A stretch of 7,290 nucleotides of DNA, taken from the NCBI GenBank assembly GCA_900554525.1, contig USHL01000068.1:1-7290 (forward strand), read 5' to 3'. Position 1 is the stretch's first letter; each line of letters starts with the position of its first letter. Origin of the DNA: an uncultured Oscillospiraceae bacterium (GTDB lineage: Bacteria > Bacillota > Clostridia > Oscillospirales > Acutalibacteraceae). Below the pieces are notes generated by a model. It worked only from the letters and a program-made list of their open reading frames with translations. It searched no databases and was not told the origin of the DNA. This document shows, one piece after another, positions 6,112 to 7,290 of this stretch. Both the position numbers and the translations under genes were made by a program.

Positions 6112-7290
6112 ATGAAAAACGCAATAAAAAGAATTATCGCTTTTGCAATGGCTTTTGCCGTATTAGGCTCGGCTTTCGGAATTGCACCGTCGGCGCTTAC
6201 CGCCAATGTTCCCGATATAAGCGTCGATTGGCAGAATCCGGATGAAATCGCCGAGGTTGAGATGCAGAAGCAGCAATTCATTATATCCACAAAAACCGGC
6301 AAGGGGAAAATAAATAATCTGTTTTTATCCTTCCCTGCTGACGGAGGCTTTCATCTGACAGCCGATAACAAAGGCTTTTTCAGTCCTGATGCAGTCAGTG
6401 ATATTACCTATTCTACCGAGGGCGCGGCAATTGTCATGAAAGCAGGGGATACCAAGGTGAAGCTTTTTACGACTGCGGAACCGTGGCGTATAGAGGTTTA
6501 CAATAAGTCTGACGAAATGGTGGTTTGGTTTACCGCCGGGCAGATTTTCTTCGGATATGACGATGACGGTGCGCTCAGAAAGGTAAAGATTGCCTCTTAT
6601 GCCGGAGAAGATGAAAAATTTTACGGTCTCGGCGAGCGCTTCGGCGGATTTATCCAGAACGGCAAGCAGGTGGAAATGTGGAATATGGATGCACTCAATC
6701 AGCTCCAGTATTCCTACGGCGATCACAATGTCGGCTATAAAAACATTCCGCTGCTGCACAGCAATTACGGATATTCCGTATTTCACAACAGTAATTATTA
6801 CGGGATAGTTGACGTTGCCAAAACAAAAGCAGACGAATGTTCGTTTGAGTTTTACGGCCCGGTGCTTGATATGTTTGTCTGGACGGGAAATACACTTGAA
6901 AATATAAATAAGTACTGCCTTCTTACAGGAAGCAGCGTTACTGTGCCGAAATATGCCCTTTCATACTGGCAGGGGCAGTCGCAGTCAATGTGGCTGAGCG
7001 AAGGAGATGAGCCGGAAACGGTACTCGGCATACTCAAGACCAATATCGAAAAATACGAGGAGCTCAATACACCGATAAGGGTCGTGTTTATAGAAGGAGT
7101 CGGTTCAAACACCAAATATTCCTCCGTGCAGGACTATCTCAAATCAAAGGGAATAAAATTTCTGGGGTGGAGCGATTCAAGCTACCGTTCTTTCGATGAT
7201 AATTATACCGAAGCGGAAATAGCCGAGCAGGCAGGTCTTCCCGGAGCGAAAATGCCGCTTGTCAAATGGAATTACGCCAAGCTTTCAAAC
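6112..7290 (+). CDS. GH31-family glycoside hydrolase with signal peptide, 3'-truncated by window edge
   Basis: The frame opens at ATG 6112, directly after the stop of the preceding GH31 gene, and runs without a stop to the right edge (393 residues seen). The N-terminus is a classic Sec signal: MKNAIKR, then a hydrophobic core at about 8-27, with a plausible cleavage after SALTA (residue 31). There is no lipobox cysteine, so a secreted or wall-associated protein is likely. GH31 signatures follow the N-terminal beta-sandwich: FYGLGERFGGF at 170-180, MWNMD at 189-193, GYKNIPLLHS at 208-217 and FVWTG at 255-259. The barrel starts near 279. Strand 3 reads IRVVFIEG, with E328 where most family members have Asp. 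The window ends before the nucleophile and acid/base region, so catalytic competence cannot be judged. The 170-290 region aligns almost without gaps to the upstream GH31 (for example GYKNIP is shared), showing the two are paralogues sent to different compartments. It probably acts first, outside the cell, on an alpha-linked glycan. Confidence 0.92.
   Translation, partial: MKNAIKRIIAFAMAFAVLGSAFGIAPSALTANVPDISVDWQNPDEIAEVEMQKQQFIISTKTGKGKINNLFLSFPADGGFHLTADNKGFFSPDAVSDITYSTEGAAIVMKAGDTKVKLFTTAEPWRIEVYNKSDEMVVWFTAGQIFFGYDDDGALRKVKIASYAGEDEKFYGLGERFGGFIQNGKQVEMWNMDALNQLQYSYGDHNVGYKNIPLLHSNYGYSVFHNSNYYGIVDVAKTKADECSFEFYGPVLDMFVWTGNTLENINKYCLLTGSSVTVPKYALSYWQGQSQSMWLSEGDEPETVLGILKTNIEKYEELNTPIRVVFIEGVGSNTKYSSVQDYLKSKGIKFLGWSDSSYRSFDDNYTEAEIAEQAGLPGAKMPLVKWNYAKLSN

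Overview
The window holds one gene cluster, read entirely on the + strand and tightly packed. It looks like part of a carbohydrate uptake and breakdown operon from a low-to-mid GC member of the Bacillota, probably an uncultured gut- or rumen-type Clostridia (Oscillospirales-like). That placement is an inference. It rests on the DUF5696-type protein beside CUT1 sugar permeases, the purine-rich AGGAG-type ribosome binding sites, and heavy use of ATA and AGA codons.

Layout: (1) 1-1974, the 3' part of a DUF5696-family protein whose reading frame is open to the left window edge. (2) 1971-2852, a MalF/LplB-like sugar ABC permease whose GTG start overlaps the previous stop by 4 bp. (3) 2857-3789, a MalG/UgpE-like permease, 4 bp downstream. 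(4) 3820-6111, a complete GH31 glycoside hydrolase with no export signal. (5) 6112 to the right edge, a second, divergent GH31 protein with an N-terminal signal peptide, cut off before its catalytic acids. No gap exceeds 30 bp, and I see no internal terminator or credible promoter, so all five genes are probably co-transcribed from a promoter left of the window.

How the parts may work together (inference): the exported GH31 and possibly the DUF5696 protein act outside the membrane on an alpha-linked glycan. The two permeases import the released oligosaccharide, using a solute-binding protein and an ATPase not encoded here. The cytoplasmic GH31 then removes terminal sugars. The substrate cannot be read from the sequence. 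Both GH31 proteins depart from the usual alpha-glucosidase/alpha-xylosidase signature at the same substrate-binding position, so a non-glucose or otherwise unusual substrate is plausible.

No RNA genes, mobile elements, CRISPR arrays or phage features were seen. The most interesting aspect is the pairing of an exported and a cytoplasmic GH31 with shared non-canonical active-site features next to a DUF5696 protein of unknown function.
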